A program made the translations under genes and the position numbers. Under the pieces are notes generated by a model. The model saw only the letters and a list, made by a program, of their open reading frames with translations. It was not told the DNA's origin and did not search any database. Source: Macrosoma leucophasiata (lineage: Eukaryota; Arthropoda; Insecta; Lepidoptera; Hedylidae). Taken from it: a stretch of 64,000 nt of DNA. Positions 45,490 through 56,960 of this stretch are shown here, piece by piece (within the stretch, counting starts at the first letter, position 1; every line of letters starts with the position of its first letter). The stretch is from the NCBI GenBank assembly GCA_036365455.1, contig JAWQUS010000010.1, forward strand, positions 21,872,501 through 21,936,500, in the 5' to 3' direction.

Positions 45490-46100
45490 TGAATGGTAAC
45501 GATTGTATTTTTAATAAACCTGAAAGAATCATGGCAGGTTTCAAACATTGATTTGAATAGTAAAAAAAAAAAAAACAGGCAAAACTAAAATTATGTCCTC
45601 TAAGTGCGTAATCTCATATTAGTCAACATTCTTATTCTTGTCTTAAATTAAAACCAAAAATATGAAGACCACCTCAAACCATCATTGCCTCATCATCACT
45701 ATCCAATCCAAATTCTTTTTCCCCTCATCTTTCAAACCACAAATAGTACCGATGACCGCATAATCCATAAAATCACAGCAATTCCTGATTCAAAGGTTGA
45801 TGTAATCGTGCGATGCGTTATTTTATAAGCATCGTAACTGAATAACCCAGTTGGCACGGAGATTTTAGATCGTGTCAAAAATGAATAAACGAAAAACGTA
45901 CGTTCCCACGCCGTACACTAAATGCGGAACGTAAACATCCCCTACCATCAACACTGTTCCTCGAATGGGACTTATCAAATCATAGATTTCTTTGAAACAA
46001 TCAATAGTTTTATAGGGGTCGTAACTCTACGTTTTTCGCCAAGTACTATGCAACAAATGTTACAAAAAATATAACGGTACCTACTGACTGCCGAAATATG
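45490..46100. other. Unannotated DNA
   Basis: Nothing recognisable. Confidence 0.45.
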
Positions 46101-46104
46101 TTCA

Positions 46105-46290
46105 ACTAAGATAAAAGTGATAAATTTAGTTTTATCTTAGTGACATTCTCCATTACTTTTATAATTTTTCTAATTAGTAATTTGACGTGTATATCAATTG
46201 CTGTTCACTTCAATTCATTTGGTTTGTTTTAAACGTGTCATAAACGGTGCTTGTCACCCTAAATGAATAAATGAATTTCTGATCCTGATT
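46105..46290 (-). repeat. Dispersed repeat (GAATCA-end family)
   Basis: Reverse-complement relative of 33934-34115: ATCTTAGTGACATTCTC, TTTGACGTGTATATCAATTG, GTTCACTTCAATTCATTTGG, GCTTGTCACCCTAAATGAAT, GATCCTGATT. Confidence 0.7.
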
Positions 46291-47195
46291 TAAAGTGGCT
46301 AGTCTCATTCTAACACGTATGCTGTCAGATAAGACGAACGCACATTTTTACTTAAAAATATGAACAAATCAATCATTGTCTATGAATATCTTCTTGAGTT
46401 GCCCAGTTCCGGCAGTTACGATAAGCCGTTGGATTACATTGATGATAGTTTTCAATCCATGGATGGCTTAAAAACTTCTGACAGCTAGTTGGCAACTAGC
46501 CTATTGCTGCCGTAGGACCAGAGAGTTTTATGAACATTGCACACTTGCAAAAGCCAAAGCTTGTGTTAAAATAAGTCCAATGTTGTGAGATGATGGAGCA
46601 AAGAGTTAAAGATATTCGAATCGGACATTAAAACAGTAAGAGAGTTATAAAAAAAAGAAGCATAAGCAGCGGTAAGACACACTAATATAGCATACGCGAT
46701 GTAGCAAAATAGATCGTGATAAATAAATGCTAAATTACGTGCTACAGGTTGTCCAACTAATAAATAACAAAGTGACATGGTAGGAAAATTATAAATTGCC
46801 CTTTTACCATTTATTATAAACACAATTAAAGTTGCCTTACAATCTAAAGCTATTTATCAGTCATCAGACACCTGCCGTGGTCATTCCGATAAGACGGTAG
46901 ATGTCCAATTCTAAATGGAGACAAATAGAGCGCAGTTATCTTGTAAGGAAGCCTTCCTTGATGACCTACTTGACATCGGTAGTAGATGGAACGATGTGAA
47001 TGTAGAATATTTATTCGTGTTTTCCTAGTTACACTAATTGATCAATTAATAAATTATCGTGCCGATCTTTTAAGGAAACTTGTTATTTAATAGAAGCACT
47101 TGTTGCATCGCTCAACTCCCAAGTTATGACGATTATCTTATGAAATATGCCAGCCTTATCTTTATACTGTCTAGATATTTACAAATAGATATATA
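46291..47195. other. Unannotated DNA with a LINE scrap
   Basis: 46425-46500 (GATAAGCCGTTGGATTACAT, GCTAGTTGGCAACTAGCC) distantly resembles the LINE 3' fragment at 25284-25565. No gene is visible; ORFs at 46566-46823 and 47080-47286 are featureless or repeat-derived. Confidence 0.4.
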
Positions 47196-47199
47196 CACT

Positions 47200-47412
47200 A
47201 TATCTATACTTATTATTAATATAAAGCTGAAGAGTTTGTTTGTTTGTTTGAACGCGCTAATCTCAGGAACGACTGGTCCGATTTGAAAAATTCTTTCAGT
47301 GTTAGATAGCCCATTTATCGAGAAAGGCTTTAGGCTATATAACATCACGCTAAGATGAATTGGAGAGGGTAGGTAACATTGCAACCGCGCGAAGCTGGGG
47401 CGGGCCGCTAGT
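47200..47412 (+). mobile_element. Helitron-like non-autonomous element
   Basis: Starts near TCTATACTTATTATTAATAT and ends GCGAAGCTGGGGCGGGCCGCTAG|T. It contains AACGCGCTAATCTCAGGAAC and TGGTCCGATTTGAAAAATTC. A TC start, a CTAG end before T and a GC-rich segment near the 3' end are Helitron hallmarks. I recognise the family from Lepidoptera. Confidence 0.65.
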
Positions 47413-47459
47413 ACCAGATAAAGACGGACACACATGACACATTTGAAGAAATAATTATA

Positions 47460-47720
47460 TTAATTTGCAAAATGTTGCGAAGGGACCCCATCACCCTCTA
47501 GTGGAGGAAATTCTTCCGCTAGTGCAGTCAGTCAACCGAACAATGGTGGTAAAACCATTCCATTCCTATTGGTAGCAAAAATACCATGGACAGCAGCAAC
47601 ATCTAACGCCTCTGCGATCACCAATCTGCCTATCTATATTCTCCCCTTATGACGCACAACACTGTTGTTAGTGTCTTTGGGAAAGACCTGGTACAGTAGA
47701 GGAAGTCTTTCAGAAAAAAA
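47460..47720 (+). mobile_element. Decayed LINE 3'-region fragment
   Basis: Contains AGGGACCCCATCACCCTCTA, GGACAGCAGCAACATCTAAC, CTCTGCGATCACCAATCTGC and GTCTTTGGGAAAGACCTGG. Partly parallel to 12935-13090. Confidence 0.45.
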
Positions 47721-47724
47721 TGTC

Positions 47725-48224
47725 GTGGGCTTGTATCACCAATTTCTTTCTGTTATCTTGGACTTAACTCTAATAGCAATAATATACTCCCACAAAGACA
47801 GAAGACAGCGGACCACAAATAATTATAAATTAAAGTGAAATTAATCGCGACCAACCAGATGTTGGCTATTCGCCAAGTGTCGTGTTGATAACTACAAGTT
47901 CGGCGATTAATTACTTCTGTCCTACGCTTTGGTGCTTCTAGACTCGTCTTTATTTATAAACACAAACACTAAACTGTCAGATATGTTTGAATGAGATCAT
48001 AATTGAATGGGTTCAGGAGAGTAATAACATACGACATTGGATATGTTCCTAGAAAATGTCCGCCCTTTTGTGGTAAAAGAAATTTTTGACAATCGATATT
48101 TATCGTCCGTTAAATGAGAGCTAGCTTACACAGCAGGCAGAAACTTATTCTGCCTGTCAAAAATTATAGTTAACTAGAGTTAACTAGACTATTAAGTGAT
48201 GTTATTCAATATTGGACTCTCTTT
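47725..48224. other. Unannotated DNA
   Basis: Contains a small inverted repeat, CAGGCAGAAACTTATTCTGCCTG, at about 48133-48155. Nothing else recognisable. Confidence 0.4.
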
Positions 48225-48310
48225 ATTCGACACAGATGCATAACAACTTAGACCTTAAGAGAGGTAACGCAACTGCATTATCAACATCTCTGAATCATTT
48301 TTATGGAGAT
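48225..48310 (+). mobile_element. RA internal fragment
   Basis: TCGACACAGATGCATAACAA, then CTTAGACCTTAAGAGAGGTA and CGCAACTGCATT, in RA order. Confidence 0.55.
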
Positions 48311-48319
48311 GTTTATAGA

Positions 48320-48473
48320 TTAACCCCCTTATTCATAAACGTACATTAGATAAGTTTTAGCTATAGAATGCTTTGTCTTTGTCAGTTGTATTGTCAAATG
48401 TGCAGGATAGAAAAAGACAAAGGAGAGATTAGCAACACTTTAGCTAAAATACGTTTATGAATAAGGGGGTTAA
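48320..48473. mobile_element. piggyBac-like MITE with TTAA duplication
   Basis: TTAA (48320-48323), then CCCCCTTATTCATAAACGTA. The right end is ACGTTTATGAATAAGGGGG followed by TTAA (48470-48473). The perfect 19-bp inverted repeats and TTAA flanks fit a piggyBac-mobilised non-autonomous element of 154 bp including the TSDs. Confidence 0.9.
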
Positions 48474-48474
48474 T

Positions 48475-49280
48475 CACTATCAATTTACTATCAATATTAA
48501 TTTGACTACCTAGATTGTCTACTTATGTAGTTATTTATTTCAAATAGACAGAATTGCTGAAGGTTCACTTTTAAAACTTAATAAAAATATTTTAAATTAA
48601 TGGGTAGTTTAATATATATTTTAAAACATCAAATTTTTACATTAATCAACATAATATAAAATGCTATAAATATTTTGAAATAGTGGGTTGAACCAAATTG
48701 TTCAGCACTTAAATAATCATCGTATATATTATTGAAATGGGTTAGTAAAATTAATCACTCATAGCAAAATGTATTTTATACAAGGGTAATAGTATAAGTT
48801 AAGGGACCAACTTTCCCGACATTAATGTTCTACTCCATCTTATTTTCCGACAGATTTCGCATTAGCTTCATTATATTTAAACATGTAAATTGCTTTACCG
48901 GTTATAAATCACGAGTTTTTTATGGTGAAATAGAAATGTCAAGGAACATACGCGATGAATATAGGTGAGAACGAGAACTGTATTTTACTACACACTTTTA
49001 TTTATACAATGATTTACCGATATCAAGGGACTGAGTGTTCGTGACAGGGCGTGCGTAAATGTCGGCATTTTTCTTCTCTTCACAATATTATTGTTTCAAG
49101 AAACTTACTACGGGCGATAAATTTCCCGTAGAATAATTCGGAAGCACAATCCTTTTATGTATTCAAATTCTATTCTCTTCAACATCATCTTTCGTACCTT
49201 TTTGAGGCTCTTCCTTTCTCTGGTCTCTATTATTTATGGTCTTATGGATAAGGAATAATGCTATATTACTTATATGTACA
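48475..49280. other. Unannotated AT-rich DNA
   Basis: Nothing recognisable. Confidence 0.45.
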
Positions 49281-49293
49281 TTACTATTATTTT

Positions 49294-50241
49294 ACTGAGC
49301 CAGAAGGTTTTCTGCGGTTTTGTGGATTTGGAGAAAGCGTTTGATAGGGTATTACGAAAGGAGCTGTGGGACATTTTGCCAGAGTATGGTATTGATGGCA
49401 GTCTGCTCCGTGCAATACAGTCCTTGTATGTGGGCTGTCAAGCATGTGTGCGGGTAGATGGTAACATGTCACCCTGGTTTGATGTTAACATCAGTGTTAG
49501 ACAGGGTTGCGTGCTTTCGTCTAGGCTGTTTATCATATATCTGGACAAATGCCTCCAGAGGGTGAAGTTGATGGACGTGGGAGTGCGTATGGGTGACTTA
49601 GTGGTGAACTGTCTGCTTTACGCAGATGATGCGGTAATTGTTAGCTCTACACCATCTGGGCTACAAGCACTAGTCACAGTCATGAAAGAGGATTGTATGG
49701 AGAAAGGCTTACAATTGAATGTGGATAAAACTAAAGTATTAGTATTTGAAAGAGATGAACAGAGAACAAATGCAAGGGTAGTAGTAGATGATGCAGTGTT
49801 AGAACAGGTGGATGAAATTGTATATATTGGATGTGCTTTTAGCAAGGATGGTAGGTACACCACTGACATAGAAAGAAGAGTGCTTGCTGGGAATTGCGTA
49901 AATGGAGCGTTGGGTAAGCTCCTAGAATCTAAACATCTCAGCCAGCGGGCTTGACTAGCCGTACATAATGCTGTCGAATGAGCGAATGACTAAACAGATA
50001 TACAATGCGAATGTGGATGGTTGCAGAGGCCCAGGAAGACCAAGACTGACCTACCATGACCAAATAGGTCGAGTTCTGTCTGATGGTGGGATCAAAAGTC
50101 TTAGGAATCGGCGTGTATGTATGAAGAGAATGATGAATGTAGACGAGGCACAAGAGGTTTGTCAGAACCCGGTTATCTGGCGTTCTACACTCTCTGCCTA
50201 CCTCGTTAGGGACCTGGCGTGAAGATACATACATACATACA
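49294..50241 (+). mobile_element. RTE1 non-LTR retrotransposon, 5'-truncated, internally deleted
   Basis: Flanked by the 12-bp direct repeat TACTATTATTTT at 49282-49293 and 50242-50253. The 3' end has the tail hairpin, GGCGTGAAG and (TACA) repeats. It extends furthest 5' of the three copies, but about 227 bp are missing internally at 49976-49978 compared with the 57-kb copy. Confidence 0.9.
49300..50222 (+). pseudogene. RTE1 reverse transcriptase, broken
   Basis: The first frame (49274-49954, where the ATG is in flanking DNA) has motif A GFVDLEKAFDRV (about residues 15-26), ISVRQGCVLSSRLF (about 73-86), catalytic CLLYADDAV (about 118-126) and GLQLNVDKTKVLVFERDE. It ends where a CGA codon has become TGA at 49952-49954, a CpG-type change. 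A deletion with a frameshift follows at once, and the C-terminal frame (49968-50222) resumes with MSNERMTKQ-like sequence, GPGRPRLTYHDQI and SLRNRR. Confidence 0.88.
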
Positions 50242-50424
50242 TACTATTATTTTGTCCTCCAGTGGCGACTTCGAGTCTTCACTGAGATTACTTTCATTTT
50301 GTTCTTTTTGTTGATTTATGAACCGTTTAAAATGAATATCACAGAAGAAATCATATATCCTATTACATACATAGCGTTAAAGTAATTCTTAGTTCATTTC
50401 AGCAAAACTAAGGTTCTGCTAAAC

Positions 50425-50605
50425 CAGAGGTTCCCAAACATATTTTTCTTGTAGACCCCTTTCAATTTTTTTCTGGTTTCTGTGGACCCCCTAACATTTA
50501 TATCACTTTCCCATATATCTCATTTTTATTTACGCATATACGTAGACCCCATCGAGTCTCCAATAGACCCCAGGGGGTCTATATGGACCGCTTTGGGAAT
50601 CACTG
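50425..50605. mobile_element. hAT-type MITE with perfect 8-bp TSD
   Basis: Ends CAGAGGTTCCCAAAC and (reverse of the right end) CAGTGATTCCCAAAG. Flanked by TGCTAAAC at 50417-50424 and 50606-50613, identical. The 181-bp interior repeats GACCCC-type words (TAGACCCC, TGGACCCCC, CCAGGGGGTC). Termini and TSD length fit hAT. Confidence 0.92.
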
Positions 50606-50613
50606 TGCTAAAC

Positions 50614-51565
50614 CAACTATTTACATTTTTTGAAGAGGGGTTCTTCAAAAATATTAGTTATTTCTAATTCCCAAGCTTTCTAGGGGATTCCGCACGAGGC
50701 GAACTAACGACCTGATGAAGCTACGCATTGGCTGAATGAGGGTGGCCCAGGGTGGGTATTTGTGGATCTAAGGAATACGTTTGGTCCGACAGTAAATTTC
50801 CTTAAATAATAATTATTAAATAATGTAACCAATACTTGTTGGCCTTGACAAACTTGGAATTCTAAGAGGACGGACTCTTCCTTCTTCAAAAACCAAACCA
50901 TCACCTACATAGACAAGATGGGTAAAACGAATAAAGCTATGTTGACAACATATATCCTATACCACGAAGTAATGGGTAGCTTCGAATTTAAAGCATTTTC
51001 AAACAGACTATTAAATACAGTTACTCGTTTTGTGAATCACAGTAATATTTTAAATAAAACTAATTGGAACTATTAACGAACTGTGTCCATTACGTCGTTA
51101 AATTGATAAATTAATTATGCCATATCGTAAATTGAAACATTGGGCAACGAATGTAAAACATATATCTATAAAAAATGTTAAACAACTCACATCATAAATT
51201 AGATTAACAGCAGCTCTGTGAATTATAACCTTATTATTTACTAAGCACATTATTATTTAATCAAATTCCAATTCTTGTGACAAACCACCTTTTAACTTTT
51301 CACGTTCTAATGCGAAATCTATTGATAACGGAAAACCAAGATATTAAGCCTCTTATGTCGTGGTCAAAGACGGATTAATCCGTTTACGTACCTTGTGTAC
51401 CGTGTCTTGTAGTAGATACGGCAGGCCCTTAGTAAGACTAAAGGCATTAGTCTGAGGGCAGGCCTATCATTTTTCTTATGTTCAAAAGAAAGTTCCAAAT
51501 ACTCTTAAAACTTTGTACCACTATGTTACAGAAAATAAAGTTTTTTTTTATTTTTTTTATAACAA
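50614..51565. other. Unannotated DNA
   Basis: Nothing recognisable. Confidence 0.45.
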
Positions 51566-51567
51566 AT

Positions 51568-51692
51568 TAAGGTCTTAGGGTTGGCAATGCATCTGCATTT
51601 TGACCTCTGGTCTTAATGTGTGTCTATAGCCTGCCGTCACTACTTAACATCAATGTGAACTGCATGCTTGTTTCCACCTTCATTACATAAAA
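51568..51692 (+). mobile_element. RA, 5'-truncated
   Basis: The 3' 125 bp: AAGGTCTTAGGGTTGGCAAT, TGCATTTTGACCTCTGGTC, to CTTCATTACATAAAA. Confidence 0.85.
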
Positions 51693-51944
51693 TAGTACTG
51701 GTGCTACCGCAACTTTATGCTCGTGTAGACACGCATAAAAACTTACATACGCCACTAAACATAATCCTGTATTTAACCGACACCGTGTGAACGTCCTGTA
51801 TCGCTAAAAGTTAGTATGTATGTGGTACGATAATAATTATGTCTATGCATTAGCGTGCGAAGAAGAGAAATCAGCTGTAGAAGTGCCTGAATTAACTTTA
51901 AAACGCAAAAACCATAAAAGACTTATCTATACACACATACATTT

Positions 51945-52265
51945 AAATAAATAAAATTGGAGTGTCTGTTTGTAATATAAAAATAACCGCTTTTTACTAA
52001 ATGCATATATGTATGTCTACAGGGTACATATACCAAAACAATTTTTTTTTTCAATTTTTGTCTGTCGGTCTTTTTGGCGGGGCTAATCTTGGGAACGGCT
52101 GTACTGATTTTGACGGGACTTTCACTGGCAGATAGCTGATGTAGTAAGGAGTAACTTAGGCTACTTTTATACTAGCTGCGCCCCCGAGGTCCTTTGGCCC
52201 TTTGTCCGGGTAGATACTTAACAATCATAAATTCCCACGCGGGGGCGAAGTCGCGGGCACAGCTA
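51945..52265 (-). repeat. Dispersed repeat (CTAGCTGTGCCCGCG type)
   Basis: Reverse orientation of the 25759-26212 repeat: TAAAATTGGAGTGTCTGTTT, CATATACCAAAACAATTTTT, CTGTACTGATTTTGACGGG, ending GAAGTCGCGGGCACAGCTAG. Confidence 0.7.
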
Positions 52266-52269
52266 GTTT

Positions 52270-52903
52270 TAAATAATATCAGCTCTACCAAATCCTCACA
52301 GACGCAAACTTATGTAACACTGGATAGGTACTTTGTCTTTAGATATTATTGATAAGTAATTCGATACAACTTCGAATACAACTTCGTCCTGTTTCTTATC
52401 CAAAATTGCTTTATTCTAATCACATTTGTTTATGAATGTGAATAATATATAATATATTTTATCTGATAGTCACGAAGCGTCATAACATTGCCGAAGATGC
52501 ATTGTTACATTTATCCTTTGTAATGGTGCCCAAGAACAACATTAGACAGCATTATAATACGCGCACGCGGCGAGTTCTGAGACGCAGCTGGTCTCTTGAG
52601 ATCATAACGACCATAACATCGCCCACATCTCTCAGTTATCTATATATCATAATGTTTCTTCACGCCTCATACTCCATGGGAGTAGGCAGAGGTATATCTA
52701 CCACTGTCTCGCAATTTTTACCGGTCTTGTGCCTTGATTTTTTAAATATTTTCTACAGCAAAAAGATAGAGAGTGGCAACCTATCTTCTGTGAGAGTTCC
52801 AGTTCTTATCTTAATGTCTATAGACTGCATTTACACACCATCGATACACACCTTTTATCAGGCTAAGCTTACTTATTTGCCGCCCTAATGATGTAAAACC
52901 TTT
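52270..52903. other. Mostly unannotated DNA
   Basis: 52658-52702 (TTCACGCCTCATACTCCATG, GGAGTAGGCAGAGG) resembles the reversed SINE1/RTE1 tail. The ORF at 52502-52888 spans this and has no family features. Confidence 0.4.
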
Positions 52904-53190
52904 TTGTTTTTTTATGTAATGGAAGTGGTAAACAAGCATGCAGTTCATATTGATGTTAAGTGATGACTGTAGCCTATAGACACCCACACAAAGACCAAGG
53001 TCAAAATGCAGATGCGTTACCACTCCTGAGGCTCAAGGTGTTATGCCTCTGTGCCGGAAATTACAAGGCCGTACATTACCCCCTGACCGGAACACGATAG
53101 TGCAGAACACTACCATTTAGCGGCAAGTATATTAGGTAATGCGGTGGTGCCTACGCCCGCGAGCTCTGTCACTGGAGCTCTGCCACCAGT
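52904..53190 (-). mobile_element. RA retroposon, full length
   Basis: TTTTTTTATGTAATGGAAGT at the tail side to TCTGCCACCAGT at the 5' end. Very close to the 19-kb copy. Confidence 0.9.
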
Positions 53191-53194
53191 AATA

Positions 53195-54080
53195 AGTATG
53201 CACTTTGATTAACATGCACAGGAAGCATTAAGGCTAAATTAGAAGAAAACCTGCGTCACGACATCTATATTATGTAATTTTTGCGTAACCCTCATAAAGC
53301 GTAATTACACTGTGTGGTAAAACAACTTTGTAGCGATAATTTAACACTCGTTTCTATATTCTTATGCCCTGATTAGGATTAGAAAGCGTCGCAAAATTAT
53401 GTCCAGGTTTTAACTCCACAGAAATATAGATAAGTACGGATATTCGAGAGATGTTACGAAAAATATTATTCGTTTATATCGCAGTGTTATAGGTACTCGC
53501 ATGTGTTATTTATTTATTTTTTTAATAATTAGGCTCCTGGAGAGCACTTTTACATAGATTTTTTTTTAAACTAACCTAAAGTGAATAACCACTATAATTA
53601 TCCATATAATTAACCATTATATTAATAATAATCAAAAACACATAATAAATTAAATATAAACTGTACAATTTTGTATAATATGGAAAGCATCAATTATTTA
53701 CAAATTTCTCCATTTCCCCATTTCAAAAGAAACTGAGAAAGAATGTATTTGGTCGTCATAATAAAGGTCGTCATAATAACTTGGCAGAATTCTATAAATC
53801 AAATAAAATAAAACAATCACAACGAATTGTTTAGATAGATCAAATGATGAACCCTAAACTTAGCAATCCTAATTTAGACTTTAAGTAGACACTCGTTAAG
53901 TAAATAGCTTTGCAGCTGCGAACATCTGTAGACATTTATAGCGTTCCCAGACTACCTAAATTATACAAATTACTCTACATTTGTTATCTGTAGAATGAAG
54001 CTCCTAATTTGTATCTCACTGATTAAATGTAGCAGGAAAGGAGTTCAACCGCTTCTTTCCACGCACATAATATTTTAAGT
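53195..54080. other. Unannotated AT-rich DNA
   Basis: Nothing recognisable; low-complexity T and A runs. Confidence 0.45.
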
Positions 54081-54081
54081 C

Positions 54082-54218
54082 TGATGGCCGAATGCTCAAA
54101 CGTCACTCAATTTTAATCAAATGTGCGCTATCTCTATCGTTTGAACGTGTTTTATAAAGACATAAGACTTTTAAGTCCCACTTAGATTTAAGTGACGTTT
54201 GAGTATTTGGCCGTCAGC
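54082..54218. mobile_element. MITE-A, intact copy
   Basis: Inverted ends CTGATGGCCGAATGCTCAAA (then CGTCACT) and, reversed, CTGACGGCCAAATACTCAAA (then CGTCACT). Core TATCTCTATCGTTTGAACGT. 137 bp, no coding capacity. It gives the empty-site sequence for the RA insertion at 30.9 kb. TSD not clear. Confidence 0.85.
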
Positions 54219-54374
54219 CAATTATGAAAAAGCCAGCTTAGTACTTAAGTTTTTACATTAATAAACCCTGCCCTCGGTTGAGTTAAGCCCCTTTCCCCTT
54301 CTTGACATAACTAATAGGTAAATTAACGAAGTATTATCCTTTATGCTAATAACACTCTTCATTCAAATTATCTT

Positions 54375-54540
54375 TATTTTTGTCACAAAATGGCAAACAA
54401 CCTTAAAGTTCAGGGTACATTAAGGGTAGTCATATTAAGGGTAACCCACTGTAACCTATATTGAAATCTGTGTTTTAAGGCCTAACGTATTATTTATGCC
54501 TCTATTTATAAAATTAAAGAGCCATACATACGCACAACAT
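54375..54540 (-). mobile_element. RA, strongly diverged
   Basis: AAAATGGCAAACAACCTTAA, then GTAACCTATATTGAAATCTG and TTATGCCTCTATTTATAAAA in RA order with large gaps. Tentative. Confidence 0.4.
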
Positions 54541-54950
54541 AATTATACACCAAAAGTGGCCGCCATGTTTGGAATTCATTTATTTTTGTTACATGTTGGT
54601 ATACCTATATTTTTATAAATATATATTTTTTGGATATTTCTCTTTTTATTTTCAAATGTCATTTTACTCATTAGGTAAAGTACTTTTGATATCAGTTTAA
54701 AGTTTTTGATATCTTTAATACTTAGTTACGGAATAATCGCCTGTGCACACATAACGATTACACCCTGTATAGAAGCATTAAAGTGATTCAGGACAATTAA
54801 TATGCACCTAGACGTGATCTAGGTTAATGTTCAGATTATCTGTGCTGTACTGTTTACAGCTTACGCTTATTTTATGACACACTTCTGATAACAAGAACGT
54901 TTGAAACTATGTTAATATAATAATTTGTAATCGTTATATTCCAGATCATA

Positions 54951-55115
54951 TGAATAGAATAGAATAAAATAGAATAGAATAGAATACATTTATTCGGATA
55001 ACACAGAGACACTTAATAGGAATAACATGTAACAAATAACAAACAACATTACACAACAGTTAAAATCAATTTGGAACAACAGACAGGTAGGTGTGACGTC
55101 GAGTATGTCTCAGGG
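54951..55115. repeat. Dispersed repeat with (GAATA)n start
   Basis: Starts with a GAATAGAATA run, then TTTATTCGGATAACACAGAG, AACATGTAACAAATAACAAA and ACAGACAGGTAGGT. Pairs with 18938-19100. Confidence 0.7.
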
Positions 55116-55119
55116 TCGA

Positions 55120-55712
55120 TCCGAATGGGCACCCAGATCAGCTTATGCCAAGTAGATGTTATCTACTTGACGCTGGTTTTCAGCTGGGTCCCTCTGAGTG
55201 ATCCACGGATGTCAGCCAGTTTATTAACTTATTATTATTAAAAGTTACCCACCAGTACAGATATTGTAGGTATCTCTATCATAACAAAAAAAAAACAATT
55301 GGTGGCAGAAATTAATAATATTGTATAGATAATTATATAAAAATAAAAAAATAAACACTAGATTAACTTACGAAGCTAGAGCAAACGTGTTAGAAATGCT
55401 TAATACACACTCCATAGCACACTCAAAATAATAAAAATCTGAAAACTATGACAAGTAATACTATTATAATAAATATATATACCTATATACATATACATAC
55501 ACATGTATAATAACAAAGGCGTAAAATTGACAGACAAATGTATAGGTATAATTCATAGACTACATGCAATAAGAATAATGTAAGTAAATAATAGCGATGG
55601 AGAGGTATAACATAAAAGTAACAACTTATTATAATAGACTCACCAACTAAAGTATATATCTATATACTATATCCTCTGTTTCTACAGAGAAATAAATCAC
55701 ATTGTATCAAAG
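55120..55712. other. Unannotated DNA
   Basis: 55150-55185 holds a short inverted word pair (CAAGTAGAT / ATCTACTTG). No gene recognised. Confidence 0.4.
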
Positions 55713-55713
55713 A

Positions 55714-55860
55714 TCACAGAGACATAATAACTTAGGTCTCAGGGGGGGAACGCATCTTCATTTTGACCTCTAGTCTTTGTGTGGGTGTCTATAGGCTGCA
55801 GTCATCACTGAACATCAATGTGAACTGCAAGCTTGTTTGCTTCTTCCACTACATAAAACA
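55714..55860 (+). mobile_element. RA, 5'-truncated
   Basis: The 3' 145 bp: CACAGAGACATAATAACTTA, GGTCTCAGG, TTTGACCTCTAGTCTTTGTG to CCACTACATAAAA. Confidence 0.85.
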
Positions 55861-55959
55861 ATGTTAATGAAAATCAATTTATGCCTGTTTCCTTTAATGC
55901 CTTCCAAACATATTTTAAATTGATGAAAAATATTCTGCTTGAGATCATTTACATATGTG

Positions 55960-56108
55960 TATATATACCGAATTTCAACTCAATCGACCCAGTTCTTGTG
56001 AAGCAAACTGGCAGTGACATATGGACAGACAGACAGACAAACATAAACATTAGAGCATAAGTGATGCTCAAAGGGTTCCGTTCCTTCCACTTGAGGTACG
56101 GAACCCCA
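55960..56108 (+). repeat. Dispersed repeat (TTTCAACTCAATCG type)
   Basis: AATTTCAACTCAATCGACCC, a GACAGACAGACA run, AAGTGATGCTCAAAGGGTTC, CTTGAGGTACGGAACCCC. Related to 33275-33395. Confidence 0.65.
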
Positions 56109-56109
56109 A

Positions 56110-56946
56110 AAAGATTGCAATTGATAATATAAGGAGGTCAATTGGCGGCATCGATGACTTCACTTGATCAAATCGACATCACGATATGAATGCTAATAAT
56201 TCGATGTTACACTAAGATAAATAACCATTTCGGCGAATTATAAACGGCGAGTCGAGGTGCATTGAATTTAAATACATGTCTGCTCTGAATGTTGATTTTA
56301 TTGACTACTTCGTACACTGAATGTGTATTGAGTTGTCTGATTATTCTTTATGAGGCCAGACGGCCTGACATTGATTTGCAATACACTTACGATTTCATCG
56401 GCGTAATGTTACATACCATGTTTAAGTTAATCTGCAATGTAGAGATCAGTGAAGTAGGTAGGGAGGGCACTCATTGACACCTCTTTAAACCTAAGAATCA
56501 TTGCAAGTTTCATACATTGATTTGTAAAAAAAAGTTAGAAAAAGGTACATGGTAAAACGGAATAAAGAAATATTATCTAGGGAACCTAAATAACACTTTC
56601 TGGTATGTAATTTTTTTTTAAATCACCGGCATAGAAATCGTTTTCCTAACAACAGAAGAAGCACTCCATACTAAAGTTCAGTTTCAAACTTTTAATTCCG
56701 GAGAGTTAAAAATATTTTAAGTATCAGGAAATGTTGTTTAGGTTCACTGGATAATATTTGCATGCTGTTTTACATGTACCTCTTTTTCATTTTTTCTGTA
56801 CAAATCTTGCCATGATCCTTTTAGCTGTTTAGACGTGACAGCCCAAACACGAAACTTACTTTCGCATTCATAGTACCAGGAGGCGCCAGAAGCAGAATCT
56901 GCTCAATTAAGAGAGGCACAACGGTGGAGAATGGAGAAATATGATA
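56110..56946. other. Unannotated DNA
   Basis: No gene accepted. A short exon-like open stretch at about 56878-56956 was considered and rejected. Confidence 0.4.
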
Positions 56947-56960
56947 CCAAAGAATGAGAA

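Noticed and set aside
47133..47435. 100-codon minus-strand ORF
   Set aside because: Lies over the Helitron-like repeat and has no protein family features.
52502..52888. 128-codon plus-strand ORF
   Set aside because: Spans a scrap of reversed SINE/LINE tail and unrelated DNA; no family features.
56878..56956. Exon-like open stretch after a CCAG (reads QEAPEAESAQLREAQRWRM)
   Set aside because: Weak acceptor, no donor in frame before the stop, no family match, and no phase link to the lectin exons was shown.
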